A DNA stretch of 64,000 nt from Berkiella sp050247135 (GTDB taxonomy: Bacteria > Pseudomonadota > Gammaproteobacteria > Berkiellales > Berkiellaceae): assembly GCA_050247135.1 (NCBI GenBank), contig JBFWUT010000003.1, forward strand, positions 1 to 64,000, given 5' to 3'. This document shows positions 43,004-55,700 of this stretch, piece by piece. Each line of letters begins with the position of its first letter. The stretch's first letter is position 1. The notes under the pieces were generated by a model that saw only the letters and a program-made list of their open reading frames with translations, ran no database searches and was not told the DNA's origin. The position numbers and the translations under genes were made by a program.

Positions 43004-43023
43004 TAGCGCATTTTCATGCGCTA
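43004..43023. terminator. hairpin between prs and rplY
   Basis: tagcgcat-tttc-atgcgcta, a perfect 8-base stem. On the minus strand it is followed by TACTCGCG rather than a T-run. tatact overlaps its left edge and could be a -10 box for rplY. The role, terminator, attenuator or promoter-proximal dyad, is unresolved. Confidence 0.4.
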
Positions 43024-43029
43024 CAATAG

Positions 43030-43049
43030 TAACTACTTATTAGTAGTTA
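43030..43049. terminator. second hairpin directly after prs
   Basis: taactact-tatt-agtagtta, a perfect 8-base AT-rich stem abutting the prs stop codon. With the hairpin at 43004 it forms a tandem pair. Confidence 0.35.
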
Positions 43050-44003
43050 TTAGTTAAATAACTGAAACATGGAGCTGATAGATTCTTCGTTGCTAACGCG
43101 ACGAATGGCTTCAGAGAGCATCGCGTCGATGCTGAGTTGGCGGATTTTGGGGCAGGCTTGTGCTGCTTTGCTCAGGCTGATGGTGTCGGTGACAACCAGT
43201 TCATCGATAGTCGAGTTTTCAAGGTTCGAAATAGCATTACCAGAGAGAACAGGGTGCGTACAGTAGGCAACCACTTTGGTAGCACCTTCTTCTTTTAGAG
43301 CGGCGGCAGCCATACACAAGGTTCCTGCAGTGTCGACAATATCATCGACGAGAATACAAGTGCGGCCTGAAACATCGCCAATAATATTCATAACGCGGGC
43401 TTCATTCGGTTGCGGACGACGTTTATCAATAATGGCTAAGTGAGAATCACCGACTCTTTTCGCGATAGCACGTGCGCGTACCACGCCCCCCACATCGGGA
43501 GAGACGACAACCGGATTAGCATATTTCTTTTTCAAAATATCGTTAATCATAATAGAAGAGCCGTAAACATTATCGACCGGCATATTAAAGAAGCCCTGAA
43601 TTTGATCGGCGTGCAAATCGACAGTAAGTAATCTATCGATACCCACAGCTGCCATCATATCGGCTACGACTTTAGCTGAAATGGGCACGCGTGATGAACG
43701 TACACGGCGGTCTTGGCGGGCATAGCCAAAGTAGGGAACAACAGCGGTGATCCGTAAGGCACTCGCTCGTCTTAAAGCATCCGTTAATAATAACAATTCC
43801 ATGAGATTGTCATTAGTGGGAGCGGAGGTGGACTGGATAATGAAAACGTCTTTACCGCGGACATGTTCATGAATATCCACGTTGATTTCACCATCACTAA
43901 AGCGACCAATGGTGGCTTTACCAAGCGTGACGTGAAGATGTTCTGAAACACTGGTGGCAAGCCGTGGGTTGGCATTTCCACTAAAAATCATCATATCGGT
44001 CAC
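43050..44003 (-). CDS. prs: ribose-phosphate pyrophosphokinase
   Basis: 317 residues. Contains DLHADQIQGFFNMP, VSPDVGGVVRARAIA and the PRPP-binding loop ILVDDIVDTAGT, as well as RQDRRVRSSRVPISAK near residue 100. It makes PRPP from ribose 5-phosphate and ATP for nucleotide, His and Trp synthesis. Preceded by the tRNA-Gln gene, as in most gammaproteobacteria. Confidence 0.97.
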   Translation of the reverse strand: MTDMMIFSGNANPRLATSVSEHLHVTLGKATIGRFSDGEINVDIHEHVRGKDVFIIQSTSAPTNDNLMELLLLTDALRRASALRITAVVPYFGYARQDRRVRSSRVPISAKVVADMMAAVGIDRLLTVDLHADQIQGFFNMPVDNVYGSSIMINDILKKKYANPVVVSPDVGGVVRARAIAKRVGDSHLAIIDKRRPQPNEARVMNIIGDVSGRTCILVDDIVDTAGTLCMAAAALKEEGATKVVAYCTHPVLSGNAISNLENSTIDELVVTDTISLSKAAQACPKIRQLSIDAMLSEAIRRVSNEESISSMFQLFN

Positions 44004-44038
44004 GATGGAACCCTATCTATATATCAGTTTGGATGAAT

Positions 44039-44113
44039 TGGCTGGGGTGCTAGGATTCGAACCTAGGTATGCGGGGATCAAAACCCCGTGCCTTACCGCT
44101 TGGCGACACCCCA
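44039..44113 (-). tRNA. tRNA-Gln (UUG anticodon)
   Basis: Folds as a standard cloverleaf on the minus strand: 7-bp acceptor TGGGGTG/CACCCCA, anticodon stem GGGGT.. with loop TTTTGAT and anticodon TTG, T-arm CCTAG-GTTCGAAT-CCTAG, discriminator G and an encoded CCA. It lies 1 base from the stop of ispE and 36 bases before prs, so it is probably processed from the lolB-ispE-prs transcript. Confidence 0.97.
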
Positions 44114-44114
44114 A

Positions 44115-45002
44115 TTATGCTCTTGCTAATTGAAATCTAACTTTATTTACTGCTTCCACAGTTGGCGATTTATTAACCCCTTTGGCAACAAAGCCTGTCA
44201 GGTGAGTGGGCAATTGTTCAATCACATTTTTCGCTAGCTGTTCTGTTTCAAAACAGGCGAAAACACTCGCACCTGAACCACTTAACCGGGGTTTTCCAAA
44301 GTTAGATAACCACTTCATTGCTGCGTCGACTTCTGGATAATGACGACGCACTAGCAGCTCAAAATCGTTTCTTAATTCGCTAACGTCAGCTGTCATATCA
44401 ACCTTAGCGAGGGCCTCTATTCTGAAGGTTGGCGTGTTCCTTGTCAATTCAGAATCGGCATACATTTTTGCAGTAATGACTTGGCAAGGGGGGAGGATCA
44501 CCGCCAACCATCGCTCTCGTAATGAGACGGGTGTTAACTGCTCGCCAATGCCTTCTGCTAGTGATGCATGACCCTTGATAAAAATAGGAATATCGGCTCC
44601 GAAACTGAGGCCAAAAGCCATTAAGTCATTCAGCGACCAATTAGTCCCCCAAAGCGCGTCTAGCGCCAACAGGGTCGTGGCGGCATTAGAGCTACCCCCT
44701 CCTAAGCCGGTACCAATGGGCAAGCGCTTATTGACCGAAATAGTGATCCCTCGGGTAGCACCTGTTGCATGAGCAAATGCTTTCGCGATGCGATAGATAA
44801 GGTTGGACGTCTTGGGGATAGCCATTACCTCTTCTGGCAATAATTCGATTTTAGAGTCGTCACGCAATTCAAATGACAACTCGTCCCCATAATCTAAAAA
44901 CTGAAAACACGTTTGCAATAAATGATAACCATCATTGCGTTGTCCAATGATGTGCAAAAAATGATTCACCTTAGCAGGCGATAACAAGCAAAGTTTGGTC
45001 AT
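44115..45002 (-). CDS. ispE: 4-diphosphocytidyl-2-C-methyl-D-erythritol kinase
   Basis: 295 residues of the GHMP kinase fold. Substrate motif SPAKVNHFLHIIGQRNDGYH at the N-terminus, ATP-binding LPIGTGLGGGSSNAATTLLA, and C-terminal KPRLSGSGASVFACF. It phosphorylates CDP-methylerythritol in the non-mevalonate isoprenoid pathway. It overlaps the end of lolB by 4 bases. Confidence 0.96.
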   Translation of the reverse strand: MTKLCLLSPAKVNHFLHIIGQRNDGYHLLQTCFQFLDYGDELSFELRDDSKIELLPEEVMAIPKTSNLIYRIAKAFAHATGATRGITISVNKRLPIGTGLGGGSSNAATTLLALDALWGTNWSLNDLMAFGLSFGADIPIFIKGHASLAEGIGEQLTPVSLRERWLAVILPPCQVITAKMYADSELTRNTPTFRIEALAKVDMTADVSELRNDFELLVRRHYPEVDAAMKWLSNFGKPRLSGSGASVFACFETEQLAKNVIEQLPTHLTGFVAKGVNKSPTVEAVNKVRFQLARA

Positions 45003-45616
45003 GCTGGGAGTTCTTTCCAGTTATTGACAATCATTTTGACTTTGACTTGGTCACTAAATAGAACCACTTTACTGGGTAGGGGTGCAAAAGTATTGTGGTT
45101 ATATTCTTGATATTCAATATTCCAACCTTGTTGTTTTAAGGTGGCTAATAGACCTTGTTCATTAAATTGTTTACCATTTCTGGTGTTGGGCACGGGTATG
45201 CCGCGTAACCAATAACGCAATCCACTGATGGGTACTTGCCAGCCAACAACTTTATAAAGCAAAGCTTCAGGTGATTTAGCCGTGGAAACATTGCCATTGG
45301 CCTCTTTAAGCTCTACGTGATTAGGACCGCCTATAATGTAAGCACTTTTAGCACCAAAGGGACCAAATATTTTGATTTGATAGAATTCCCCTTGTTGCTG
45401 CCAAACAAAGGATGCGCTGCCACCTTTTTTACGTTGTGCGACAGATAATTTACCTTCTGCTTGCCAATGATTGACGCCATCGAGCTGTTTTTCATTTACT
45501 TTCCAGCGTTGTTCAAGTTGCGGAGTCGATGCCGCTATTTGTTGGTTTTTTTCTGAAGTGGATGTACAGCCTGCTAGCAGAATAGCCGTGATAAAAAGCA
45601 CGTTAAATCGGTTCAT
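44999..45616 (-). CDS. lolB: outer-membrane lipoprotein receptor LolB
   Basis: 205 residues from ATG 45616. Lipoprotein signal with lipobox ILLAGC, then the LolB domain: HWQAEGKLSVAQRKKGGSASFVWQQ, GPFGAKSAYIIGG, GWQVPISGLRYWLRGIPVP. It receives lipoproteins from LolA and inserts them into the outer membrane. The start at 45616 places the lipobox at a normal distance; a start at 45643 would give an overlong signal. Overlaps ispE, a conserved pair. Confidence 0.95.
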   Translation of the reverse strand: MNRFNVLFITAILLAGCTSTSEKNQQIAASTPQLEQRWKVNEKQLDGVNHWQAEGKLSVAQRKKGGSASFVWQQQGEFYQIKIFGPFGAKSAYIIGGPNHVELKEANGNVSTAKSPEALLYKVVGWQVPISGLRYWLRGIPVPNTRNGKQFNEQGLLATLKQQGWNIEYQEYNHNTFAPLPSKVVLFSDQVKVKMIVNNWKELPA

Positions 45617-45818
45617 TTTAATCTCGAGATCCTTAAGCTGCATTTTAACGCGAAAAGTAAATTGGGTAAGAGTATATAACGATCGTGACGCAAAAGGCGA
45701 GATGCAGCTCTGTGCACAAAATGATTGAAATTTTCAGCATTGCATGAATATCAACATGTTTTTTTGCAACGATTACTGGTATAGTTGCCCACCTGATTTA
45801 GTTTCTGGAGTGGTCAAG

Positions 45819-46586
45819 ATGAGAAGTAGTCATCTATTAAAAGTAAACCGTCTGACTAATTTTGGTAAATGGTTGTTCATTGCCCTGTTATGCATAAATA
45901 GTTCTATGTTGTTAGCCAAAACTTCTGTGAAAGCAAGCCAGGATGTAAAAGTTTCAGAAAAGTCACAAGCAAAATCTAGCACAAGATCTCAAACAACCAC
46001 AGCGTCCGCCACAACACCTGCGCAATCAACTTCAGTCAAAGCCACAGATGGACTTAAAGGGATCAATCCCAAGGTGCTTGGTTTGGCGCTTAAAGCTGAA
46101 CAAAAAGCGAAAGCGATGGGCATTCCGCGTAAACCTTTTCTCACCGTGATCGACTATTCGTTGCCTTCCACTTCACGCCGCTTGTGGGTGATTGATATGT
46201 CGCGTCGTAAAGTATTGCATCATGTTCATGTCGCACATGGCTCCGGTACCGGAGACAATCATGCCAGACATTTTTCTGATGCTCACGGCAGCCACAAATC
46301 GAGTTTGGGTTTGTTTTTAACCGGTTCAACCTATCAAGGTAAGCATGGTACTTCGTTAACGTTACACGGCTTAGAAAAAGGCTTTAATGGTAATGCTGCT
46401 AGCCGGGCAATCGTTATGCATCCTGCCGGTTATGTGAAAGACGTAGGTGGTCGCTTAGGACGTAGCTGGGGTTGTCCTGCCATCAGTTATGCCAACGCCT
46501 CGATTATTCAAACTATTAAAGATGGCTCATTGATATTTGCTTATTATCCCGATAATAAGTGGTTGAGCAGCTCAAGATTTTTATAA
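45819..46586 (+). CDS. murein L,D-transpeptidase, YkuD_2-type
   Basis: 255 residues from ATG 45819 (GGAGTGG upstream). An N-terminal hydrophobic signal (FGKWLFIALLCINSSMLLA), a Ser/Thr/Lys/Gln-rich linker (about 45-85), then the catalytic domain: VIDYSLPSTSRRLWVIDM, VHVAHGSGTGDNH, HGSHKSSLGLFLTGSTYQGK, AIVMHPAGYV and the active-site segment GRSWGCPAI with the nucleophilic Cys. Predicted to make or remodel peptidoglycan cross-links in the periplasm. Confidence 0.9.
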   Translation: MRSSHLLKVNRLTNFGKWLFIALLCINSSMLLAKTSVKASQDVKVSEKSQAKSSTRSQTTTASATTPAQSTSVKATDGLKGINPKVLGLALKAEQKAKAMGIPRKPFLTVIDYSLPSTSRRLWVIDMSRRKVLHHVHVAHGSGTGDNHARHFSDAHGSHKSSLGLFLTGSTYQGKHGTSLTLHGLEKGFNGNAASRAIVMHPAGYVKDVGGRLGRSWGCPAISYANASIIQTIKDGSLIFAYYPDNKWLSSSRFL

Positions 46587-46619
46587 TTAAGCGGATGATT
46601 TGCTTAGCAATAATTGCCA

Positions 46620-46647
46620 TGTACCCTTGATACATTCAAGAGGTACA
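46620..46647. other. imperfect hairpin in the gap before the giant gene
   Basis: tgtacc-c-ttga pairs with tcaa-ga-ggtaca around tacat. It is 34 bases after the transpeptidase stop. Without a T-run its role is unclear. Nothing else is visible in 46587-46755. Confidence 0.35.
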
Positions 46648-46755
46648 AGTGGTATAAATCCGTGTAGAAACGCCCATCAATAAACCCAGTTGTCCTCAAT
46701 GAACTATTAGTATAGGTCGCTTGTCACATCTTTATCAATGTGAACAGGTGACCCT

Positions 46756-49700
46756 ATGTCGAACAAAGGCCCAATCCAACTTATCAACGACCTAGTACAA
46801 AACACTGAAGACCTTGCTATTTTAGAAAACAGAGTAGAAGAGCAATTAAGCGCTTCCTACATGCAGGCTTACGAAAAGCAAGGAAAAAAAAAGGGAAAGA
46901 GATCAGACGAAGTCGATGAATCAGAAACACTGCAAACGTTTGTCAATGACCTTAACAATATTAAGTTATTGCCGCCAGAAGTCACCTTAGAGAAGAAGCA
47001 AGTCATTTTGTCAGCATTTGAGAAAATTATGAAAAAGAAAATCCCTAATATGTCTGGACAACTTGCCAAAATTACCTTTCCTGTTGAGCCCGAAGAATTT
47101 GCAGCCATCTTAACAGAAATTAAAAGAGAGAGTGTTTTAGCTCAAGCAAAAAGAAAGTTTGCAGAATGGGAAGCAGAAAAACCACCGGAACAAAGAGAAG
47201 AACAAAATAAAAGACTCATCAAGACGATGTTAGATTATGCCAAGAATAACGGCATTGCAGAGGGTGGTAGTGGTAATAATGTTGTTTACAAACAGAATTT
47301 AGAAGAATCGATATTCAATGAATTTCAAGAATGGATCTGGCCGCAAATCAAAGAAGAAGCATTTCATGATTTAGAAGCCGAATATAAAATAAAGAAAAAA
47401 GAACCCCTAGCTGACTTTTTTTCTGAAATCTATGCAAAGTATTATGATGATAAGCTAAAACGTAAAGTCACAGGTACCGTCGATTTACTGCCACCACAAA
47501 CGAGTACCACCGTTAATCATAGTGACATGTTGAAGGCTTGTTTACAGCACCTAGCCCAAGGCGGTTTTAAAAGTTCAGTCAGTGAAGCCAGGATCATGAC
47601 GCCCTGTCCTGTAGGGCGTTTGCCTAATATGGCATTTGATTTTTCTGACACCATGAACGCATTAACCGAGCATGCCACACAAGGTCTGCCACTGCCATTT
47701 AATTCATTATACATTAACCACCCTTTTGGCGGGAAAACACTTTACAAAGACATCGTGGCCTTTGCAACCGCGTTGGCAGACAAACAAGCAGATTACTACT
47801 TGCTAGAAAAAATAAAGTTTGATGTGGTTGGCGAAAGTGACAACGTTAATGTTGAAGAGTATGAAAAATATCTTGATGATATGTTGGCGCTTGCACAGCG
47901 TGAAAAAAATGGTTTGGCAATCCAGGTTGATCTGACCAACATCGCTAATAAAATTGATAGAAAGCTTTTAGAATTAATAGGTAATAAAAGAGAAGGTTCT
48001 CTAGAGCGACAGGAACTAGAAGAAAAAAAACAAGCATTAAAAGAAAAGTTGGATAAAGTCAATTTAGCTATTGCAAAAAACCGCAGGTCCTTGAACTATT
48101 TTATTTTAGAGAAAGGTGTTGCTGCACTAGGTACGAAAAGTGGTCTTGCCTCATCTGGAGGTAGCGTTGTCGATGCGCAATCGATAGAAGAAGTTCGTGC
48201 TTGTAAGCGCACTATCGACTTAGCTGAATTGCTAAAAAATATTGGCACAGAGCAAGAAGCAGAGCAAGAACAGGAACAAGAGCAGGAACAAGAACAAGAG
48301 CAGGAACAAGAACAAGAGCAGGAGCAACAACAGGCACATGGTTCGGTTGAAGATAATATTAAAACGGAAGATGAATTCGTTGAATTTGCACTCAAATTGC
48401 GCAGTGAATTAGGAGCCAAACGAGAAGAGTTGAAAAAACTCTGGTACCAACTGCGAGGTGATCTAAAAGCAGATGATGGTAGGGTTGTCTCGCGCTCGAC
48501 ATTGCAAGTGCTGTCTAAAGATGTGGTTAGGCAAATTCTCAGAGATCCTGATGCATTTAAAGACGGCTTAGTTGAGGGTAATTTACCGGAAGGGTTTCAT
48601 GTTGGTAATTTGGTGGTTGGCCCCCCGCCACGAGAAGGTGAGCCACCCGTCGTGCAAAGAGGTATTTATTACGATAACAGTGATCTCAGGGAAACAAATA
48701 CTTTAACGTTAAGCACCAAAACGCTCAATTCCGCGCGTGGGCGCATGCAGGTAGCATCAAGCGATTTTACATTAGAACACAGACCGGCAAACCTTGATCC
48801 TATTACCCAGATGCTGGTGGGTAAATACTTTGTGCCATTAACAACCGAGGAAATTAATGATTTCAATACCGGTCGTTTAGGTCAAGAAGACGATGAAGTC
48901 GTTCCTAAAATGGTCTTTATGACTGCGGTAAAAGGGGGAGTGAATGACTTTAAAGAATGGTATGCCAATAAAATAACAGAAAAAATATTAGAAACAGAAC
49001 GACATCAAGAACTGGCGGAGATTGCTGTTGCCTTCGGTGGGGAAGCTTTATACGATTTAACCCGAAAATTGGATGCTATTAAAGGTCGTTGTGAAAAAGC
49101 AAAAGAAAAGAAATTATTTGATGAGTTCTTAGATAAGGCTATTTTACAAAACGGTCTAGATAGCATTCAATATCGACCAATGATGATTGATCATTTGATG
49201 CAGCGTGATCAATTTCAAGCATTCGACAAAATAGCCACATTAAATGATGAAGAATTAAAGTGGTTCATGCATTTTTGCAATGCGCATGCTGCGCATAATG
49301 CCCGTGTTGATTTACAAGAGCTATATCTTGGCTTCAAGGATTTTGTAAAAGAATATAAAGAAATAACTAATGATGCACCTTTGCCGGTTAAAGACCTTGA
49401 AAATTTTGCCAAAGGCTGTCGCAATATGAAGGTGGGCCTAGATAGAGTTTTGTTTATACTAAAGAATGCACAGAAAAATAATGTACTCGAACAACAACTC
49501 GCAGGGCTGACCAAGCTTGATTTAGAATATGCGACATCATACACTGCTATCAAGCAGCATCGCTATCGTGTTGTGTTGCCTTTAATGGAAATCGATAAAG
49601 AAGGCGTAAAAAAAGAGCCCATCACTTCCAAAGATCAAATCTACAGTAAACATTCTGTGTTATTTCGTGATGTTATTTCAGGAAACGGAGGGTTAGGCGG

Positions 49701-52700
49701 GTGTCAACGCGGCTTGTATGAGCACTATGCCGTAGCTTCTGTCTCGCCTTCATTATCAACCATAGAAAAAATTGATGAAACGATTCTCGGCATCAAATCG
49801 CCCGAATACGCCCATGCAAAGGAGACGCAAGCCTTTTTATATTCTGCCATATCCTTTGGTTTATTTCATAACAAAGGCGTAAATGATGCTAATGACCAAG
49901 AAAAAATTCTCGCCTTCGCAAAAAGCGTTGATAACTTTCTGAGTCTTGGTGGAGAAAGAGGTCTAGATGGCCCAGTACAGCAATTAGAAGAGATCCTCAA
50001 TTGTCAAATGATGCACTTTTTTGAGGGCAAGGGTGACGCCCCGACTCTTGATGCCCTCACTCACTATCTGAACACTATCGCAAGAATGCATCAGAATAAA
50101 GAATTTGAAAAGGTAGATGATTTTCGTTCGCATATCGAAAAATCTTTTCATCCTCAAGAATTCTATCGTAAAAATCAAGACCTGTTCACGCCCTTACACC
50201 GTTTAGCTCAAAAACCTGATCATCGGCTATCAGATGCTAATTTAGCGAAAGTGCTGGTCGAATTTGAAATGATGACCATGGATTTTGGTATTAGTGGAAA
50301 GACTGAGGAGAAGAAAAAACTAGCCAAACTCCAAGGTGGCTTATTGCATGCCTTTGCTTTAATGGACGACCCAGGGGAGGCGTTCACTAATAGTGAGGAC
50401 CCACAAAGTTTTGAACATTTTATTGATCATTGTTTAGATACTTATTGTACTGATAACAATCAAGTTGCATATCGAAACGTTGAAGCAGTATTAAAAGTGC
50501 TCAGTAATGCCACGGTGTTAGAGCTGGATCACTATCCGAGTTGGGACCAACTCAAAACCATGCTCGATAAAGCGGCAATGCAAACGCAAGCAAGCCCCGA
50601 AGCAGCTGCAAATTGGCTGAAACAGCAACCCGGCTTTGAGCTGATGACTTTCGAATTAAGCTCCTTAAAAACGGCCACAGTAAACGCACAGACATTTGAT
50701 AGTGCATTTAAAGGGGCTGAAGATGAATTGATCAAAGGATTAGCACTGCTTGGCATTAATCTAGAGAAAGGCAGTGCTCAGACATTTAAGGAATTCTTGC
50801 AAAAGCTAGCTGAAAACAAAGTTGAAGAAAAGCTGTCATTTTCTGTTGCGTTACTGCCTTTATTAAATGAAAAGATATTTTCTGCGCACAAAGGTGCTCT
50901 CAAACTTATTGAAGAAAATCTATTAAAAAATCTAACAGTGAATGAAAGATCCAATTTAGTTGCTTTTGCGCAAAAGCAATTTACTCCTTCTGATTCCTCA
51001 CCAAAGACATTAGAAGAGGTAGATATACTGACAGATGCCTATGCCAAATCGCATACTGAGCTGTCTGATTTATATAAGGAACTTAATGAAACAAAGTCGA
51101 TAGTGGGCAAGAAGTTTTCATCTCTGATAGAGAGTTTAGAAAAACTGCCTAAAGACGCTATCCCGGCTACTGAATTAACCAAATTATTGAATGCGCTCAA
51201 TGAAACGGCAAAAAGAGAAAACTTCTATCCCAAAGAGCTGTTAGAAAGCATCACTTCATTTGCAGGTAAAGTCAATGATTGGCCTTTGATGAATGAAGTC
51301 ATAGAAAAAAGCATTATTCCCAATAGTCAGGTAGATCGTGCAGAGCTATTAAGCTTTGCTTTAGGTTTAGCAGCTACTAATAAACTTGAGAAGGGAACTT
51401 TACTGCCTTTAACAGAACTTTCTAAATCGGATCCTATCTTATATAAAGGTGCGATTCAGTTTCTTAAAATTCACCCAGAAGCAGATATTGGGGAACTATG
51501 TGAACAAGTTAAAAGATGGAAAACGACAGGCGTTCCAGAGTCCTCTTTGTCGGAGTTACTAAAACACTTGAGCAGTAACCAAAACAGCGAAAGCGTAATG
51601 GCTTTAATTAAAGCGCTAGAAACAGTTGATGCACAAAAACGAGCACCCATTATCGCTATATTGAACAGAACAGCGGATCTCTCTACGGGTTTTGACAATG
51701 GGACCATACAATCGGTAATCGATAAACTTAAGGAAAGAGAGCTAGTTGACATCAGCAAGCTAGCAACGGTGGATATGGATGCGCCTTTTCCCAATGTCAA
51801 CGAGCTGGATACGCTACTACCTTCTGAAACAGTTTCTGAATTTATCAAGAAACAACAAGATACTTTCTTCACAGTAAAAACTCAACAATCTGAACTCGAC
51901 GTTATCTTTAATGATGATAGAGTTATTGGTGTATTAAACGAAACTAAATCCTTAGCCTTTAAAGATCCTATTGGAATACCTGAGGATAAAAAGCAGGGTC
52001 TGCTAGCTGATTATGCTTACATTCATGCCATTGGCCTAAATAAGCCAGTTTATGAAGGCAAGGCAATAAAAGATCTGACTAAAGATCAATTGATAGACTT
52101 CAAAGATAAATTAGTATTGAAAATACAAGATAGCAGTAATCCTGAACAACAGCGCCTAGCAACTTTACAATATATTGCATTAGTCCGCGAAATATATTAT
52201 CGCTCGACCTTTGATTCAAGCCCTAATAAAAAACCGCCACGCGGTAAATTCCCATTCTCAACTCAAATTATCGGCCTATTGCAAGCACTTGAAAATCCTG
52301 CAATGAATATCAATGAAATCGCCACAGGACAAGGCAAATCACTGATTGCAGGGTTATATGCTTCTGTGTTGGTAGCCCAAGGAAGACCTGCCATTATTTG
52401 TACTTCAAATTTGACTTTAGCGCATGAGGGTTTGGAAGAAAACGAAAAGTTTTATGAATACATGGGATTCCCAACCACTGTTATTAGTGCTCAATCCAAT
52501 GCTAAAGATTTCCAGCATAAAGGTGTTAATTATACTGACGTTTCAAATATGGCGTTATTCTTGGCAAAAACGGATATTGAAGAACCGCTTAATTTGAAAA
52601 ATCCAGGGTTAGTGTTAGACGAAGTTGATTTCACCGTTTTAGACGAGGTAACGGATTTTAGATATGCGGTGAATTTAGGAGAATCAGGTTCAGAGATCAG

Positions 52701-55700
52701 CCCTGATGAATGGTTTTATTATCAAATTAATCAATTTGTCGACTCTGATGCATTCAAAGGTGATGTGGAAAAGTTAGGTATCACCAGAGAGTCCGATGTG
52801 GTCAATGCCATTGCCGCATTAGAGGGGGCATTAAATCTTGCAATTCAGAGTAAATCCATTAAAGAACCGGAGTTGTCGCACCTGCAAAAGCGTTTGGCTG
52901 AATTTAAAATACGCGGTAGTGAAAGCAGAAAGCAACTTGATGTTTGGATTGATTCCGCTTTTAATGCCAAAATATTATACGAACAAGGTAAAGGCACTGC
53001 CTGGACTTTAGAGCAATATCAACATAAAGACGGTAATCAATATTCCGCTGCTAGAATCATTTCTCATCACCGAGTATCAAAAGGTTCTAAATGGTCAAAA
53101 GGGGTTCATCAGTTTTTACATGCCAGAATTAACAACAATCTATCTGAAAGCGAACCGCCATGCCGGATTGATGCCGAAAAATCACATGTGGCTGCCTTAT
53201 CTAGTAAGAATTTCGTAGACTATTTTAAACAAAAGGGCGGATGTGTCTGGGGGATCACAGGTACAATCGGATCAATTGAGGAGCGAGCTGAGTTAATTAA
53301 AAAATACCAATTTACCCTCACTCAAATTCCAACTCATCAGGAGCTCAAACGGCAAATACTCAAACCGGTATTTGCTGGTAATGATAAAGGGCATATTGAT
53401 GCTATTTACGGCCAGTATAAAAAGCATGCTATTAAAAAGCAGCAAATGCCGACAGTTATTGTTGAAGAAGATGCTGAATATGCAACTAAGTTTAAAGACG
53501 GATTTATCTCTAAATTAGCAAAAGAAGCAAAAAGCCAGGACGAACCACCGTTACTACAATTTTACAATGGTATGGATTTTGCTGTTTATCAGTTTAATAA
53601 AAAAACAAACCAATACGAACCATTGAGTGAAGAAGAAATAAAAGCTTTAGCCAAGGGTGAAGATAACAGAGAAGTCAGTTTAAAGACAACAGAAGATAAA
53701 GAAAAAGCAATCAAGACTATTGCAGGCAAGCAAAACACCATCACCATTACCACACCCATGATGGGCCGCGGCACCGACTTTAAACCCGTGACTAATGAAG
53801 GTAAGCCTCATCCAAATGGTTTAATGGTCATAGGTGCTTATCCTGAAGCGAGTGAACGTGAAGAACGTCAAATTATTGGTCGTATGGGACGTCAAGGTCA
53901 GCCGGGTTTATTCGTTAATGTGGTTAATAAGCAACGATTCTTAGCTAAATTGGATAATGCTAATATCAAGGTCGATCGTAGCACTCGCTACTTTTTCCCA
54001 CAACGCTTAACGAAGCATTTAGAGAGCTATAAAAAGCATAAGAATGAAACGCTCGCAACGGATCGACGCTTTAAACAAACCTTTGGTGATATTCGTGGCC
54101 AGTTTTATTATCAGTTTATTGCAATGATGGATTTAGCTGATCCGGGTAAAAAGCTGGATACTCTAATGGAACTGGTGAAGCCTACGCCTCCTAATAAAGA
54201 CGAGTTTTCAAAACAAGTTAAAACCAATTTATTAGATGCTTGGAGCCGTTATCTAGTCGAACTTGATCGTAAGTTTATTGAACTTAAAGATCAATACCCT
54301 GGCAATTATGACAAAATTTTTAGTGAGCTAGAACAGTTTGCAGGTAAAGCGTGGAATGAGAAAGTTGTTAATGAAATAGCCAATCGATTCAGTATCGATA
54401 TTGATACCAAAAAAGCTAAAGAGTTGTTTGACCCGCATTCTTATGATCAAGAATCTTCTGTGATTAAGGATATTATTTTACTTGGCAAAGAAGCGCTTGC
54501 CAAAGATCCTGACTTTGCGGTGCAAAATGCCAATATTGATGACCAGTTGATCAATTACAATAAACATTTCTGGCTTAAAGAGCCTAGTCAATTGGCTGCG
54601 CTTGAATCTGTTGATGCTAAAAAAGAGATCAGCAAAATGCTTGCTGTTGATATGGCCAATAATTTATACCGCTTAAATACTATGCTTAAGCATGAACATA
54701 CATTTTCGCTTCGTCCTGTCGATATTGGTGCCATATTAGGAGTTGAGAATAATCCTAAGGAAATTCAAAAGGCGATTGACAATAATCCTGATGCCTACGA
54801 AAAATTACTGCAGGCTTATCATAAACTGAGTTTTCAGGCTCGTGCCTTAAGTAAAGAAAAGGCACCACCCGGTGATGCTTATGAAAAAGTCTATACCGAA
54901 GCAATGCGTAATGAAATGGATCTTTACAGTCAATTGAGCGAAATTAAACTAAAAGGTCCTAATCCTCTTGATGAACTGGCAGATGTCATCAATACCAGTC
55001 GCGAAGAGATGGTGAATGAAGCCAAACTTGAGCTCATTCAAGCTAAAAGGCAACAAAATCCATTACAAGCAATACGTTACCAAATCGAGTACACAGGTGA
55101 TAAGCCATTACCCACTTATGACTTCACTACCATGAAACATGATATTCGTTCTGATATTGCTCGTTATTTGAAAGATAAATCAAAATTCTTTGGTCGTAAT
55201 AAAACGGCTAATGCTTTACTCGAACAAGTCGATTTGGCGAAAAATCCTGACGAACTATTGCAGGCATTACTCGAAGCCAGAAAACTTGCGCTGCAAAAAG
55301 ACAGAGAGGCTTATAATCTATTGGGTAAGCGCAATGAGAGGGGTAGTCGCTTTCAAGATATGTTGAACAAAGAGCTGTCTCGCTTGTCGTTACAGGCAAC
55401 CGATGAGCCCAGCATGCTCAAAGTGGCAGGTTACTTACGTGAGGAGTTGTTGCAACAGCTCAATCAACTGAATGTTGATGTTGATATGAGCAACTTTATA
55501 AATAAACTTGATAAGAAAGAGGGCGTATCAATTGAAGAAATGTATACTATTTGTGAACAGTTACGATCGTTTACTAATGATGCGATGAATATTAATGATC
55601 CTTCAGCTAAAAAAGCACAAATTAATGTGAAGTTATTGGAAAACAATCTAAAAGTGATGGAGACCTTAGTAGAAAAAATGATTGCTAAAGGTGTTGATGA

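Noticed and set aside
48096..48419. Minus-strand frame with Ser-Cys dipeptide repeats
   Set aside because: Antisense of the Glu-Gln tract of the giant gene, kept open by the repeat only.
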